Positions 7,985 to 18,678 of a DNA stretch of 46,900 nt are shown piece by piece. A model generated the notes under the pieces. The model was given only the letters and a program-made list of their open reading frames with translations, was not told where the DNA came from and ran no database searches. Position 1 is the first letter of the stretch. Every line of letters starts with the position of its first letter. The stretch is from Akkermansiaceae bacterium (lineage in GTDB: Bacteria; Verrucomicrobiota; Verrucomicrobiia; Verrucomicrobiales; Akkermansiaceae): contig JALOUA010000006.1 in assembly GCA_025457625.1 (NCBI GenBank), forward strand, positions 1-46,900. Reading direction: 5' to 3'. The translations under genes were made by a program, and so were the position numbers.

Positions 7985-8824
7985 TTACTTCTTCTTGTGG
8001 CGGGACTCGACGATGAAGACACCGGTGGTCTTCTTGTGATGGCGGGTCTTCTGTCCCTTGGCGTGGCCCCAGGGGCTGAGAAGGTGCTGGCGGCCGCCAC
8101 CGGACTTTGATTTGCCCTCACCACCGCCGTTGGGGTGGTCCACCGGGTTCATGCACATGCCGCGCACGGTCGGGCGGACGCCCATCCAGCGGGTGCGGCC
8201 GGCCTTGCCGGACGTTTCGTTCATGTGGTCGCGGTTGCCGACCTGGCCGATGGTGCAGAAGCAGCGGTCGTTGAAGCGGCGGATTTCACCGGACGGCATC
8301 TTGACGAGCGCCCAGCCGCCGTCGCGGTTGGAGAGCACGGCGAGCTGGCCGGCGGCGCGGGCGACCTTGCCGCCGTTGCCGGGGATCAACTCGATGTTGT
8401 GGATGGAGGTGCCGAGCGGCACGGCGCTGAGCGGCATGGCGTTGCCGGTTTTGGGCGCGACGTTGTGGCCGGAAACGACGCTTTGTCCGACTTCGAGGCC
8501 GAGCGGCGCGAGGATGTAGGACTTCTGGCCGTCCTCATACTGGATGAGCGCGATGCGGCAGGTGCGGTTGGGATCGTATTCGATGCCGATGACCTTGGCT
8601 GGCATGTCGAGCTTGCCGCGCTTGAAGTCGATGAGGCGGTAATGGCGCTTGTGACCACCGCCGATGTGACGGCAGGTGATGCGGCCGGTGTTGTTGCGGC
8701 CGCCGCTGCGCTTGAGCGGCGTGAGAAGACTCTTCTCCGGCTTGCTCTTGGTCACCTCCTCGAAGGACGGGAGGTTCTTGTAGCGCGCGGACGGGGTGAT
8801 TGGCTTGAAGTTTTTCAATGGCAT
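7985..8824 (-). CDS. rplB: 50S ribosomal protein L2
   Basis: L2 is one of the most conserved ribosomal proteins and is required for subunit joining and peptidyl transfer. The protein is 279 residues. It starts [20 protein letters not shown] and carries [70 protein letters not shown] and the catalytic-region signature [20 protein letters not shown] with GGGEGKS. A basic C-terminus ([20 protein letters not shown]) is typical. rplW lies 48 nt upstream. Confidence 0.98.
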   Translation of the reverse strand: MPLKNFKPITPSARYKNLPSFEEVTKSKPEKSLLTPLKRSGGRNNTGRITCRHIGGGHKRHYRLIDFKRGKLDMPAKVIGIEYDPNRTCRIALIQYEDGQKSYILAPLGLEVGQSVVSGHNVAPKTGNAMPLSAVPLGTSIHNIELIPGNGGKVARAAGQLAVLSNRDGGWALVKMPSGEIRRFNDRCFCTIGQVGNRDHMNETSGKAGRTRWMGVRPTVRGMCMNPVDHPNGGGEGKSKSGGGRQHLLSPWGHAKGQKTRHHKKTTGVFIVESRHKKK

Positions 8825-8872
8825 GACTCGCGGAACGGTGAAGTGTTACGTTTGGAGCGGCGGGCTAGGCGC

Positions 8873-9157
8873 TCAGATGAGGTCGAGTGATTCGCCTTCT
8901 TTCAGACGGACGATGGCTTTCTTCCAGTGATTGGTGCGGCCGGAATCGGAGCGGCGCTTGCGGCGCTGCTTGCCGTCGTAGTTGGCGGTGCGGACCCCGA
9001 TGACGGTTTTGTCGAACAACTGCTCGACGGCCTGCTTGATCTCGAGCTTGTTGGCCTTGCGATCGACTTCCAGGGTGACCTCGTTGTTGGTCTCCTGGAG
9101 CATGGTGGCCTTCTCGCTGAGGCGGACGTTTTTGATGACCTGGTAAATGTCTTTCAT
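8873..9157 (-). CDS. rplW: 50S ribosomal protein L23
   Basis: L23 lies at the tunnel exit and docks trigger factor and SRP. The protein is 94 residues, typical. MKDIYQVIKNVRLSEKATML is followed by NNEVTLEVDRKANKLEIKQA, VEQLFDKTVIGVRTANYDGK and the basic segment KQRRKRRSDSGRTNHWKKAI. It sits 23 nt after rplD in the standard order. Confidence 0.95.
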   Translation of the reverse strand: MKDIYQVIKNVRLSEKATMLQETNNEVTLEVDRKANKLEIKQAVEQLFDKTVIGVRTANYDGKQRRKRRSDSGRTNHWKKAIVRLKEGESLDLI

Positions 9158-9180
9158 GATCTCGGTGTGTGGTCCGGGGT

Positions 9181-9789
9181 TCAGGCGCTGCGCTGCGCGA
9201 GGGTTTGGAGGGCGTCACCCACGAGGATGACGCTGTTGGCAAGGAGGAGTTGCTCGACGTTGACATCGCTGCCGGTGACGAGTTGCACCCAGGCGACGTT
9301 GCGGGCGGCGAGGTAGGTGGATTCGTCGAACGAGTTGGAAACGACGAGGATCTTGCCGGGCGTGGTGATGGCGTTGATGGCGGCGATGAACGATTTGGTC
9401 TTGCCGTCGGCGACCGCGAACGAATCCACCACCTTGAGTTTGCCGCCGCGGACGAGGTCGCCGAGGGTGCGGCGCAGGGCGAGCTTGCGCACGGACTTGG
9501 TGACCTTTTTCGAGTAGTCGCGCGGGCGCGGGCCGAAGACGACGCCGCCGCCCACGAAGATGGGGGCGCGCTTGTCGCCGTGGCGGGCGTTGCCGGTGCC
9601 CTTCTGCTTGTAGATCTTCTTGTTGTTGCCGGAAACCTCGCCGCGGGTCTTGGTGTTGGCGGTTCCGGAACGGCGGTTGGCGCGGTAGGCGGTCACGAGA
9701 TCGTGAACGGCCTGACGTCCCTTTTCCGGACCGACCAGCACGAGGTTGGCGGCTTGGGCGTCTTCGACGGTGAGTGACTTGGCGGACAT
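9181..9789 (-). CDS. rplD: 50S ribosomal protein L4
   Basis: L4 lines the exit tunnel and, in E. coli, also represses the S10 operon. The protein is 202 residues. Typical features are [60 protein letters not shown] and [20 protein letters not shown]. The [11 protein letters not shown] motif is diagnostic. Whether autogenous control operates here cannot be seen from sequence. rplC is 37 nt upstream. Confidence 0.97.
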   Translation of the reverse strand: MSAKSLTVEDAQAANLVLVGPEKGRQAVHDLVTAYRANRRSGTANTKTRGEVSGNNKKIYKQKGTGNARHGDKRAPIFVGGGVVFGPRPRDYSKKVTKSVRKLALRRTLGDLVRGGKLKVVDSFAVADGKTKSFIAAINAITTPGKILVVSNSFDESTYLAARNVAWVQLVTGSDVNVEQLLLANSVILVGDALQTLAQRSA

Positions 9790-9826
9790 GGCTGTTGGTC
9801 TATCAGGTTAATCGGATGCCTGTGGA

Positions 9827-10462
9827 TCAGGCGGACTTTTTCTTGGCGGCGCGCACGGTGACGTAGCTGCCCTTGGTGCCGGGGATCGCGCCGGAAACGA
9901 GGATGACGCCATCCTCCGGCCGCACGGCGACGACCTTGAGGTTCTGCACGGTGGTGCGGGTGGTGCCCATGTGGCCGGGCATCTTCTGGTTTTTCCAGAC
10001 GCGGCCGGGAGTGGAACGGCAGCCGATGGCGCCCGTCCGGCGGTGCATCATCGATCCGTGGGTCATGCGCAGGCCGCCGAATCCGTGGCGCTTGACGGCA
10101 CCTTGGAAACCCTTGCCCTTGGAATCGCCGATCACGTCCACCCACTGGCCGGCGGTGAAAGTTTCCATTCCCGGATGGGTCTCGGGCAGCGCGGCTCCGT
10201 CCTCGAGGCGGAACTCGCGGATGAAGCGCTTGGGCGTGGAGCCGGCCTTCTTGAAGTGACCCATGGCAGGCTTGATCACGCGCTGCTCCTTCTGATCGTC
10301 GTAGCCGACCTGCACGGCGGTGTAGCCGTCCTTCTCCGTGGTCTTGGACTGGAGAATGGTGTTGCCGGAAACGTCGATGACGGTGACGGGAATCATGATC
10401 CCGGCCTGTTGGTCGAACAAGCGGGTCATGCCGAGTTTTTTGCCGAGGAGGCCGAGTGACAT
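9827..10462 (-). CDS. rplC: 50S ribosomal protein L3
   Basis: L3 is an early assembly protein near the peptidyl transferase centre. The ATG at 10462 gives 211 residues starting MSLGLLGKKLGMTRLFDQQA. The open frame runs further upstream to 10789, but that stretch crosses a heptamer repeat and rpsJ in the wrong frame, so I reject it. Core segments include DVIGDSKGKGFQGAVKRHGF, GGLRMTHGSMMHRRTGAIGC and TPGRVWKNQKMPGHMGTTRT, including the Gln-methylation region. Confidence 0.97.
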   Translation of the reverse strand: MSLGLLGKKLGMTRLFDQQAGIMIPVTVIDVSGNTILQSKTTEKDGYTAVQVGYDDQKEQRVIKPAMGHFKKAGSTPKRFIREFRLEDGAALPETHPGMETFTAGQWVDVIGDSKGKGFQGAVKRHGFGGLRMTHGSMMHRRTGAIGCRSTPGRVWKNQKMPGHMGTTRTTVQNLKVVAVRPEDGVILVSGAIPGTKGSYVTVRAAKKKSA

Positions 10463-10469
10463 GGCGGTG

Positions 10470-10497
10470 GAGATTTGAGATTTGAGATTTGAAATTC
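10470..10497. repeat. Heptamer tandem repeat (GAGATTT)n, copy 3, rpsJ-rplC gap
   Basis: Three GAGATTT units followed by GAAATTC fill the 55-nt gap between rpsJ and rplC. This is the third appearance of the element in one operon, always between two ribosomal protein genes and never inside one. Confidence 0.9.
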
Positions 10498-10517
10498 GGG
10501 AAACCTGAGGCGGAAAC

Positions 10518-10826
<309 letters not shown>

Positions 10827-10878
10827 GGTGGAGGGCTGGTGACGGTTTACGTGGTGGTTCTACAGGGCGAGTGATGGT

Positions 10879-13020
<2,142 letters not shown>

Positions 13021-13050
13021 GGACGGGAGAGTGCGGAGCGCGTGGCGGTG

Positions 13051-13524
13051 TTAGAACCGGAAATGGGCGAAGGCGCGGTTGGCCTGGGCCATCTTGTGGA
13101 CGTCGTCGCGCTTGCGGACGGCGGCTCCCTGGTTGTTGGCGGCGTCCTTGATTTCGTTGGCGAGTGCGACGTGCATCGGCGTGCCCTTGCGGTTGCGGGC
13201 GTAGCTGACGAGCCAGCGCATCGAGAGCGACTCGGAGCGGTCCGGGGCGACTTCCAGCGGAACCTGATAGGTGGCGCCACCGACACGGCGGGATTTCACT
13301 TCCACGCGCGGCTTGGAATTCTCCACGGCACGGGTGACGACTTCCAGCGGATCGACGGTGTCGATGCCCTCGTTGGCGCGGTCGATGGCGGCATAGACGA
13401 TGCGCTGCGCGAGCGAGCGCTTGCCGTCCCTCATGACCTTGCTGATCAGGTGACCGACCAGTGGGCTGTCGTAGCGGGGATCGCGACGATCCGGTTTTTC
13501 AAAGACTCGCTTGCGGCGTGGCAT
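13051..13524 (-). CDS. rpsG: 30S ribosomal protein S7
   Basis: S7 starts assembly of the 30S head and contacts E-site tRNA. The protein is 157 residues, standard. It reads MPRRKRVFEKPDRRDPRYDS, then LVGHLISKVMRDGKRSLAQR, VENSKPRVEVKSRRVGGATY and QVPLEVAPDRSESLSMRWLV. The end KMAQANRAFAHFRF is conserved. It is 33 nt downstream of rpsL. Its stop codon overlaps one copy of the TGTTAGA motif discussed in the findings. Confidence 0.97.
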   Translation of the reverse strand: MPRRKRVFEKPDRRDPRYDSPLVGHLISKVMRDGKRSLAQRIVYAAIDRANEGIDTVDPLEVVTRAVENSKPRVEVKSRRVGGATYQVPLEVAPDRSESLSMRWLVSYARNRKGTPMHVALANEIKDAANNQGAAVRKRDDVHKMAQANRAFAHFRF

Positions 13525-13557
13525 GGCGTGGGTGGGATTGAGGTTCGGTGTTGGAAA

Positions 13558-13962
13558 TTACTTCTTCTTGGCGGGGGTGGCGGCGGCACCCGGTTTCGGG
13601 CGTTTGGCACCATACTTCGAACGGCTCTGGCGGCGCTTGTCGACGCCGAGGGTGTCGAGCGAGCCGCGGACGATATGGTAGCGCACACCCGGAAGGTCCT
13701 TCACCCGGCCACCGCGCACGAGCACGATCGAGTGTTCCTGGAGGTTGTGGCCCTCGCCGCCGATGTAGGCGATCACTTCGAAGCCATTGGTGAGGCGCAC
13801 TTTGGCCACCTTGCGGAGAGCCGAGTTCGGCTTCTTGGGCGTGCGGGTCATCACCTGAAGGCAGACTCCGCGGCGCTGGGGACAATTCACAAGGGCGGGT
13901 GACTTCGACTTTTCGGCCGGAGTTTGGCGTCCCTTGCGAACAAGCTGGTTGATGGTCGGCAT
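13558..13962 (-). CDS. rpsL: 30S ribosomal protein S12
   Basis: S12 is the decoding-centre protein where streptomycin-resistance mutations arise. From the ATG at 13962 the protein is 134 residues: [80 protein letters not shown] and [20 protein letters not shown]. The streptomycin-sensitive lysines (TPKKPNS) and the methylthio-Asp context VKDLPG are present, so no resistance change is evident. A short basic Ala/Lys tail ([10 protein letters not shown]) is added. It is the first gene of the 13-kb operon. Confidence 0.98.
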   Translation of the reverse strand: MPTINQLVRKGRQTPAEKSKSPALVNCPQRRGVCLQVMTRTPKKPNSALRKVAKVRLTNGFEVIAYIGGEGHNLQEHSIVLVRGGRVKDLPGVRYHIVRGSLDTLGVDKRRQSRSKYGAKRPKPGAAATPAKKK

Positions 13963-14120
13963 GATTTCCTGCGTGGTTCTGGTTTGGCACGGGTGCAAAC
14001 CGGAGCAACGACGAGGAAACCTCGCTGAAGCTTTTCTCCGGAGCTGACCCGATAAATTTTCCCTTTGTGAAAGGTCCGCCTCTCTGTAAAAAAGCCGGCG
14101 GTTCGCAATGCGGGGCGGCG

Positions 14121-14148
14121 AATCTAGGGCGCGAACCCGACCTGACAA
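14121..14148 (-). promoter_or_regulatory. Candidate promoter for the str-S10-spc operon
   Basis: On the minus strand TTGTCA (14148-14143) is separated by 16 nt from TAGATT (14126-14121), a fair match to a housekeeping -35/-10 pair. It lies about 160 nt upstream of rpsL, leaving a long leader that might carry regulation. The 292-nt gap 13963-14254 holds no convincing gene. No transcript evidence is available. Confidence 0.4.
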
Positions 14149-14254
14149 GTCCTATTTTGAGAATCCTCGAAATTTTTTTGAATCGCCGCCAAATGAATGA
14201 GGACCGCGTTTCCCAGCCATCCGAAAACCGGCCCTCCCGGGTGCGCATGGACGG

Positions 14255-14683
14255 CTAAATCGAGCCGAAAAGCACGGCGGAATCAATCCCGTCGGCCGTC
14301 GTGACAATCAGCCACTGTCGGTCGTAATTGAGGCGCACGGTCGCCAAATGCCGGTGCGGCCATTGCTCGGGGGAAATCATCGAGAGCGCGCGGCGGCCGC
14401 CCATTTCGTAGAGGTAATAGGTTTCCCCGACCACCGGCTCGAAGCGGATTTCCGCCTCATAAACCAGCTTGTTCCAGTTGAAGTGGTCGATGGCCCGCAG
14501 GTAGTCCTCGCGGATTTCGGTGAGTTTCTGCCGCAAATCGCGCTCCACCTGGGAAATCCCCCGGGTTTTGAAGGAGGTCAGATCGTTCGGCACGATCGGC
14601 GGGCTGAGCGTGGAGACCGGGTAGGGCATGAAGGCCCGGGAGGGACTCGTGGAAAGCTCGGGAATCACGGTGGAATCGCTCAT
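14255..14683 (-). CDS. DUF2452-like protein
   Basis: The function is not known. From the ATG at 14683 the protein has 142 residues; the open frame extends to 15463 but that part lies opposite tex. The layout matches what I know of DUF2452: PYPVSTLSPPIVPNDLTSFK, then a helical stretch of the type ERDLRQKLTEIREDYLRAID, then EIRFEPVVGETYYLYEMGGR and ALSMISPEQWPHRHLATVRL. The Tyr-His/Leu-Tyr 'YLYE...SMISPE' segment is the best marker. No signal peptide is seen, so it is probably cytoplasmic. It is divergent from tex and just upstream of the ribosomal operon on the same strand. Confidence 0.75.
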   Translation of the reverse strand: MSDSTVIPELSTSPSRAFMPYPVSTLSPPIVPNDLTSFKTRGISQVERDLRQKLTEIREDYLRAIDHFNWNKLVYEAEIRFEPVVGETYYLYEMGGRRALSMISPEQWPHRHLATVRLNYDRQWLIVTTADGIDSAVLFGSI

Positions 14684-14800
14684 GGGGAATTGCGCGCGAC
14701 CCGTCGTCCATGAAAGCGGTTTCCGCAACCCGAAAATTCCGTCGCCCCGCCCCTTGCCGGATTGGGGAAACCTGCTTTCATCGCCGCTCTTCACCCGCCC

Positions 14801-16558
14801 ATGACGCAATACCTCGAAACCATCGCCCGCGAGACGGGCATCCCGCTTTCCTCCGTATCCGCCACCGCCAAACTGCTCGCCGAAGGCGGCACCGTGCCCT
14901 TCATCTCCCGCTACCGCAAGGAGCAGACCGGCTCGCTCGACGAAGTCCAGATCACCACCATCCGCGACCGCATGCTCCAGCTTGCGGAGCTCGACACCCG
15001 CCGCTCGGCCATCCTCAAGTCGCTCGATGAACGCAGCCTGCTCACCCCCGGGCTGAAGAGTAAGATCGAAGCCGCCCTCACCCTCGGCACGCTCGAGGAC
15101 CTCTTCGCCCCGTTCCGCCCGAAGCGCCAGACGCGCGCCACCAAGGCCATCGAACGCGGACTCACACCCCTCGCCGATTGGCTGCTGGAAAACCAAAGCG
15201 CCGATCCCGCCGACGAAGCCGCCAAGTTCATCGACGCCGAAAAGGAAGTCCCCACCGCCGCCGACGCGCTCGCCGGCGCGCGCGACATCATCGCCGAACG
15301 CGTGGCCGACGATGCCACGCTGCGCGGACGTGTTAGAAAGACCTACCAGGAGGAAGCCACCGTTTCCTCCAGGGTCATGTATGGCAGGGAAGAGGATGCC
15401 GAAGCGCAGAAATTCCGCGACTACTTCGAGTGGAGCGAGCCGCTCAAATCCATCCCGTCCCACCGCATGCTCGCCATCCGCCGCGGCGAGAAGGACGGCT
15501 TTCTGCTCATGCGTGTCGAAGTTCCGTCAGACCGCGTCGTCCAGCAGGCGCTGCCGGATTGGGTGAAATCCCGTGCGGAAGGCGGCAAACAAGTCGCGCT
15601 CGCCGTCGAGGACGGCTGCAAGCGCCTGCTCATGCCTTCCATGGAAACCGAAGCCCGCCTGATGGCGAAAAAACGCGCCGATGAGACCGCGATCGGCGTG
15701 TTCGGCGAAAACCTGCGCGAACTTCTGTTAGACCCGCCGCTCGGTGAGAAACGCCTGCTCGCCATCGACCCCGGCTTCCGCACCGGTTGCAAGACCGTCG
15801 TGCTCGACCGCTCCGGCAAGCTGCTCCACCACACCGTGCTCCATTGCACCGCCGGATCGCAGCAACAGGCTTACGAAGCCGCCGTGGAGGTCACCACGCT
15901 GATCAGAAAGCACGACATCGAAGCCATCGCCATCGGCAACGGCACCGCCTCGCGCGAGACCGAGGCGTTCATCCGGAAAATCAAGATCACCGTTCCCATC
16001 GTGATGGTGAACGAAAGCGGAGCCTCGATCTATTCCGCCTCGGACGTCGCCCGCGAGGAATTCCCCAACGAGGACGTTACTGTTAGAGGCGCGGTCTCCA
16101 TCGGCCGCCGCCTGATGGACCCGCTCGCCGAACTCGTCAAGATCGATCCCAAGTCCATCGGCGTCGGCCAATACCAGCACGATGTCGACCAACGCGCGCT
16201 CAAGAACAACCTGGACGACACCGTCATCTCCTGCGTCAACGCCGTCGGCGTGGAACTCAACACCGCCTCCAAACAGCTGTTGTCCTATGTCTCCGGCCTC
16301 AACGCCACGCTCGCCGAAAACATCGTCGCCTTCCGCAATGAAAACGGCGCCTTCGCATCGCGCGCGCAGTTGAAGAAAGTCCCGCGCCTCGGCGACAAAG
16401 CCTTCGAACAGGCCGCCGGCTTCCTCCGCGTCCGCGGCGGCGCACATCCGCTGGACTCCTCCGCCGTCCACCCGGAACGCTACGCGCTCGTCGAGCAAAT
16501 GGCCGCCGACGCCGGCTGCAAGGTCGGGGAACTCCTCACCAACGGAAAATCGACCTGA
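14801..16558 (+). CDS. tex: Tex RNA-binding transcription accessory protein, frameshifted (N-terminal and catalytic-fold part)
   Basis: Tex binds nucleic acid and affects transcription; it is broadly conserved. The ATG at 14801 gives MTQYLETIARETGIPLSSVS and 585 residues, then a premature TGA at 16556. Present are the Tex N-terminal helical domain (GTVPFISRYRKEQTGSLDEV), the YqgF/RNase H-like domain (LLAIDPGFRTGCKTVVLDRS) and the helix-hairpin-helix region (VSGLNATLAENIVAFRNENG, AFASRAQLKKVPRLG). Homology continues without a break in the -1 frame from the AAAA at 16546-16549 (IDLKQYVSAEVGLPTLQDIL), where the linker and S1 domain follow. So one gene is split by a one-base event. Full length would be about 750 residues, normal for Tex. 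Confidence 0.93.
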   Translation: MTQYLETIARETGIPLSSVSATAKLLAEGGTVPFISRYRKEQTGSLDEVQITTIRDRMLQLAELDTRRSAILKSLDERSLLTPGLKSKIEAALTLGTLEDLFAPFRPKRQTRATKAIERGLTPLADWLLENQSADPADEAAKFIDAEKEVPTAADALAGARDIIAERVADDATLRGRVRKTYQEEATVSSRVMYGREEDAEAQKFRDYFEWSEPLKSIPSHRMLAIRRGEKDGFLLMRVEVPSDRVVQQALPDWVKSRAEGGKQVALAVEDGCKRLLMPSMETEARLMAKKRADETAIGVFGENLRELLLDPPLGEKRLLAIDPGFRTGCKTVVLDRSGKLLHHTVLHCTAGSQQQAYEAAVEVTTLIRKHDIEAIAIGNGTASRETEAFIRKIKITVPIVMVNESGASIYSASDVAREEFPNEDVTVRGAVSIGRRLMDPLAELVKIDPKSIGVGQYQHDVDQRALKNNLDDTVISCVNAVGVELNTASKQLLSYVSGLNATLAENIVAFRNENGAFASRAQLKKVPRLGDKAFEQAAGFLRVRGGAHPLDSSAVHPERYALVEQMAADAGCKVGELLTNGKST

Positions 16559-17055
16559 AACAATACGTCAGCGCCGAGGTCGGCCTGCCCACACTCCAAG
16601 ACATCCTGTTAGAACTCGCCAAGCCCGGTCGCGACCCGCGCAAACAATTCGAACTCTTCTCATTCCAGGAAGGCGTGGAAAAACCCGCCGACCTGCAGGT
16701 CGGCATGAAGCTCCCCGGCATCGTCACCAATGTCACCGCCTTCGGCGCATTCGTCGATGTCGGCGTCCATCAGGACGGACTCGTCCATGTCTCACAACTC
16801 TCCGATCAATTCGTGAGGCAGGCCTCGGAAGTCGTCAAAGTCGGGCAGAAAGTCCAGGTCACCGTCATGGAGGTCGATCTCAAGCGCAACCGCATCGCGC
16901 TCTCGATGAAATCCAAACCCGATGTGGCCGGGACGACCCGCCCCGGTTCTTCCTCCTCCGATCGCGGCCCCCGGCCGCAAGCCGGCCGCAACCCCAACTC
17001 CGCCCCCACCAACGATTGGTTCTCCCAGGCGATGAACCACGCGAAGAAAAAATGA
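16549..17055 (+). CDS. tex: Tex C-terminal part (linker and S1 RNA-binding domain), -1 frame
   Basis: This is the remainder of tex after the frameshift. It carries PTLQDILLELAKPGRDPRKQ, the standard Tex linker, and a complete S1 domain: GMKLPGIVTNVTAFGAFVDV, GVHQDGLVHVSQLSDQFVRQ and VEVDLKRNRIALSMK-type sequence (here MEVDLKRNRIALSMK). A Ser/Arg/Pro tail follows (SSSSDRGPRPQAGRNPNSAP). A GTG at 16675 could start a 126-residue S1-only protein. Both halves keep normal conservation right up to the break, which favours a very recent mutation, a sequencing/assembly error, or slippage rather than old decay. Confidence 0.85.
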   Translation: MDLKQYVSAEVGLPTLQDILLELAKPGRDPRKQFELFSFQEGVEKPADLQVGMKLPGIVTNVTAFGAFVDVGVHQDGLVHVSQLSDQFVRQASEVVKVGQKVQVTVMEVDLKRNRIALSMKSKPDVAGTTRPGSSSSDRGPRPQAGRNPNSAPTNDWFSQAMNHAKKK

Positions 17056-17062
17056 TGGCAGC

Positions 17063-17830
17063 TTACTCGCCCGGCGCCGCATCATCGCCGTAGAAGCTCT
17101 TGATGTAGCCGTATTCGACGAGCGTGTCCTGCCAGGGCGCGAGGATGTTGGGGTCGCGGAAGATGCGGCCGGCCATGGCCAGCCACTCCTCGGCCTTGAC
17201 CAGGTTGTTGTCATCATAGGCCAGCGCGGCCTGCGCATAATAATAGTAGGGCGAATCGTCGAGGAAATCGTATTTCTCCGCGAGGATGGTCACCTCGTCC
17301 TTGAGGCCGAGCTTCTTCTTGGCGAGCAGGATCTTGAACTCCACCAGACGGCCGAGCGCCATGTTGTCGGGCGGAAGCTGTTTCATGACGCTCTCGAACA
17401 TGTCGAGGGCCTTCTGCCATTCCTTGGTGACGAAATACACCTCGCCGATGTTGAAATTGATGCTCGGGTTGTCCTTGGAAAACGCCGCGGCCTTTTTGAA
17501 CTCGGCGAGCGCCTTGTCGAAAGCGCGCATTTCCACGTAACAACTTCCGCGCAGGTTGTGGAGTTCCGGGCTGTCGGTGAAAATCGCGGCGGCCTTGTCG
17601 AGCTCCTCCATGGTTTCGAATATGCGCTTCTGCTGGAACACCCGGTTGGCCTCGCCGAGGTGCTTGATGAATTCCTTGCGCCGCTCTTCCGGCAGGTTCA
17701 GGAAGGCCTGCTGGTTGGGCAGCAGCGATTCTTTCTTCACATCGCCGGATTCGGCGGCCGGCGCGGCTTCGTTCTGGGCGGCCAGCGGCGTGAGCAGAGC
17801 GAACAGGCAGAGGATGGTGGTGGCTTTCAT
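17063..17830 (-). CDS. Exported tetratricopeptide-repeat protein
   Basis: The specific function is unknown. From the ATG at 17830 it has 255 residues with a signal peptide (MKATTILCLFALLTPLAAQ). An ATG two codons upstream (17836) is also possible. The body is helical and TPR-like: EANRVFQQKRIFETMEELDK, SPELHNLRGSCYVEMRAFDK, ALAEFKKAAAFSKDNPSINF and GEVYFVTKEWQKALDMFESV. Such proteins usually scaffold complexes in the periplasm. It converges with tex, with only 7 nt between stops. The gene faces away from lexA, with about 140 nt between their starts. Confidence 0.85.
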   Translation of the reverse strand: MKATTILCLFALLTPLAAQNEAAPAAESGDVKKESLLPNQQAFLNLPEERRKEFIKHLGEANRVFQQKRIFETMEELDKAAAIFTDSPELHNLRGSCYVEMRAFDKALAEFKKAAAFSKDNPSINFNIGEVYFVTKEWQKALDMFESVMKQLPPDNMALGRLVEFKILLAKKKLGLKDEVTILAEKYDFLDDSPYYYYAQAALAYDDNNLVKAEEWLAMAGRIFRDPNILAPWQDTLVEYGYIKSFYGDDAAPGE

Positions 17831-17920
17831 GGGCATCAATTTCGCCCGCACCCTAGGCAATGAACCGGCGGACGGCAAGAAGTCGTTCACGGTGAATTCA
17901 GGCGCGGGGAAATTTTCCGC

Positions 17921-17949
17921 TTGTCGCGGGCCGCGGCATCGTGTTTTGT
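17921..17949 (+). promoter_or_regulatory. Candidate lexA promoter
   Basis: TTGTCG (17921-17926), a 17-nt spacer, then TTTTGT (17944-17949). The -35 is good and the -10 weak. The LexA palindrome overlaps the last bases of the -10, which is the expected geometry for repression. The lexA start would lie about 25 nt further on. Confidence 0.4.
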
Positions 17950-17960
17950 TCCACCGAACA
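17947..17960. promoter_or_regulatory. LexA operator (SOS box, TGTTC-N4-GAACA)
   Basis: A perfect palindrome TGTTC-CACC-GAACA lies 12 nt before the lexA ATG. TGTTC-N4-GAACA is the LexA-binding motif reported for Verrucomicrobia, distinct from the E. coli (CTGT-N8-ACAG) and Firmicute motifs. Its position on the lexA promoter indicates autoregulation. I did not find another copy upstream of uvrA, uvrB or the SMUG1 gene in this window. Confidence 0.88.
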
Positions 17961-17972
17961 CTGTTCAAATCC

Positions 17973-18587
17973 ATGCAAACACGACTCACCAAACGCCAGA
18001 AAGAAATCGTGGAATATCTCCGGATGGCCCAGCGGACCACCGGCATCATGCCATCCACCCGGGAAATCCAGCACTATTTCAAGTTCGCCAGCCAGACCGC
18101 GGCGATGAGCCATCTGCGCGCCCTCGAGCGCAAGGGCGTCATCCAGCGGCTCCCCGGCAAGGCACGGGCCGTCGTCTTCCCCGGCGATCTCGACCGCGGC
18201 GAAATCGCCGACATCCCGATCTACGGCAGCATCGCCGCAGGCATGGCCCAGGACGCCGAACCGGAGCGCCACGGCTCCCTCACGGTGGACATCTCGGCTC
18301 TCGGCATCCCCCGCCATGCGCGCACTTTCGCCCTCAAGGTGCGCGGCGATTCGATGATCAACGCCCACATCTGCCATGGCGACACGGTCATCCTCGAATT
18401 CCGCGAACCACGCAAGGGCGACATCGTCGCCGCGCTCATCGACGGCGAAACCACCCTCAAACGCTACATCGTGGAAAAAGGAAAACCGTTCCTGCGCGCC
18501 GAGAACGAGGATTATCCGGACCTGATCCCGGCGCGCGAACTGGTCATCCAGGGCGTGCTCGTCGCCTTGCTGCGCAATGCGGCGTGA
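17973..18587 (+). CDS. lexA: LexA repressor, SOS regulator
   Basis: LexA represses SOS genes and cleaves itself when RecA is activated by DNA damage. The ATG at 17973 gives 204 residues: MQTRLTKRQKEIVEYLRMAQ, a winged HTH to about residue 65 (MPSTREIQHYFKFASQTAAM, SHLRALERKGVIQRL), then the peptidase domain. Cleavage should fall at Ala89-Gly90 (GSIAAGMA). The catalytic dyad is Ser127 (VRGDSMIN) and Lys163 (TLKRY). The open frame extends 5' to 17556 but that part overlaps the TPR gene on the other strand and lacks LexA similarity. A LexA box sits immediately upstream. Confidence 0.97.
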   Translation: MQTRLTKRQKEIVEYLRMAQRTTGIMPSTREIQHYFKFASQTAAMSHLRALERKGVIQRLPGKARAVVFPGDLDRGEIADIPIYGSIAAGMAQDAEPERHGSLTVDISALGIPRHARTFALKVRGDSMINAHICHGDTVILEFREPRKGDIVAALIDGETTLKRYIVEKGKPFLRAENEDYPDLIPARELVIQGVLVALLRNAA

Positions 18588-18678
18588 TTCCCGCAGAAAT
18601 TGCATTTCCATGTGACCGGCCACGGGTTCAAATCCGCCCGCCGCGCCCATCCGGCGGCGACAACCCCCGATCACCATC

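Noticed and set aside
16541-16560. Programmed -1 frameshift in tex as the first explanation
   Set aside because: No classical X-XXY-YYZ heptamer, upstream Shine-Dalgarno-like element or clear pseudoknot is visible; kept only as an option in the findings.
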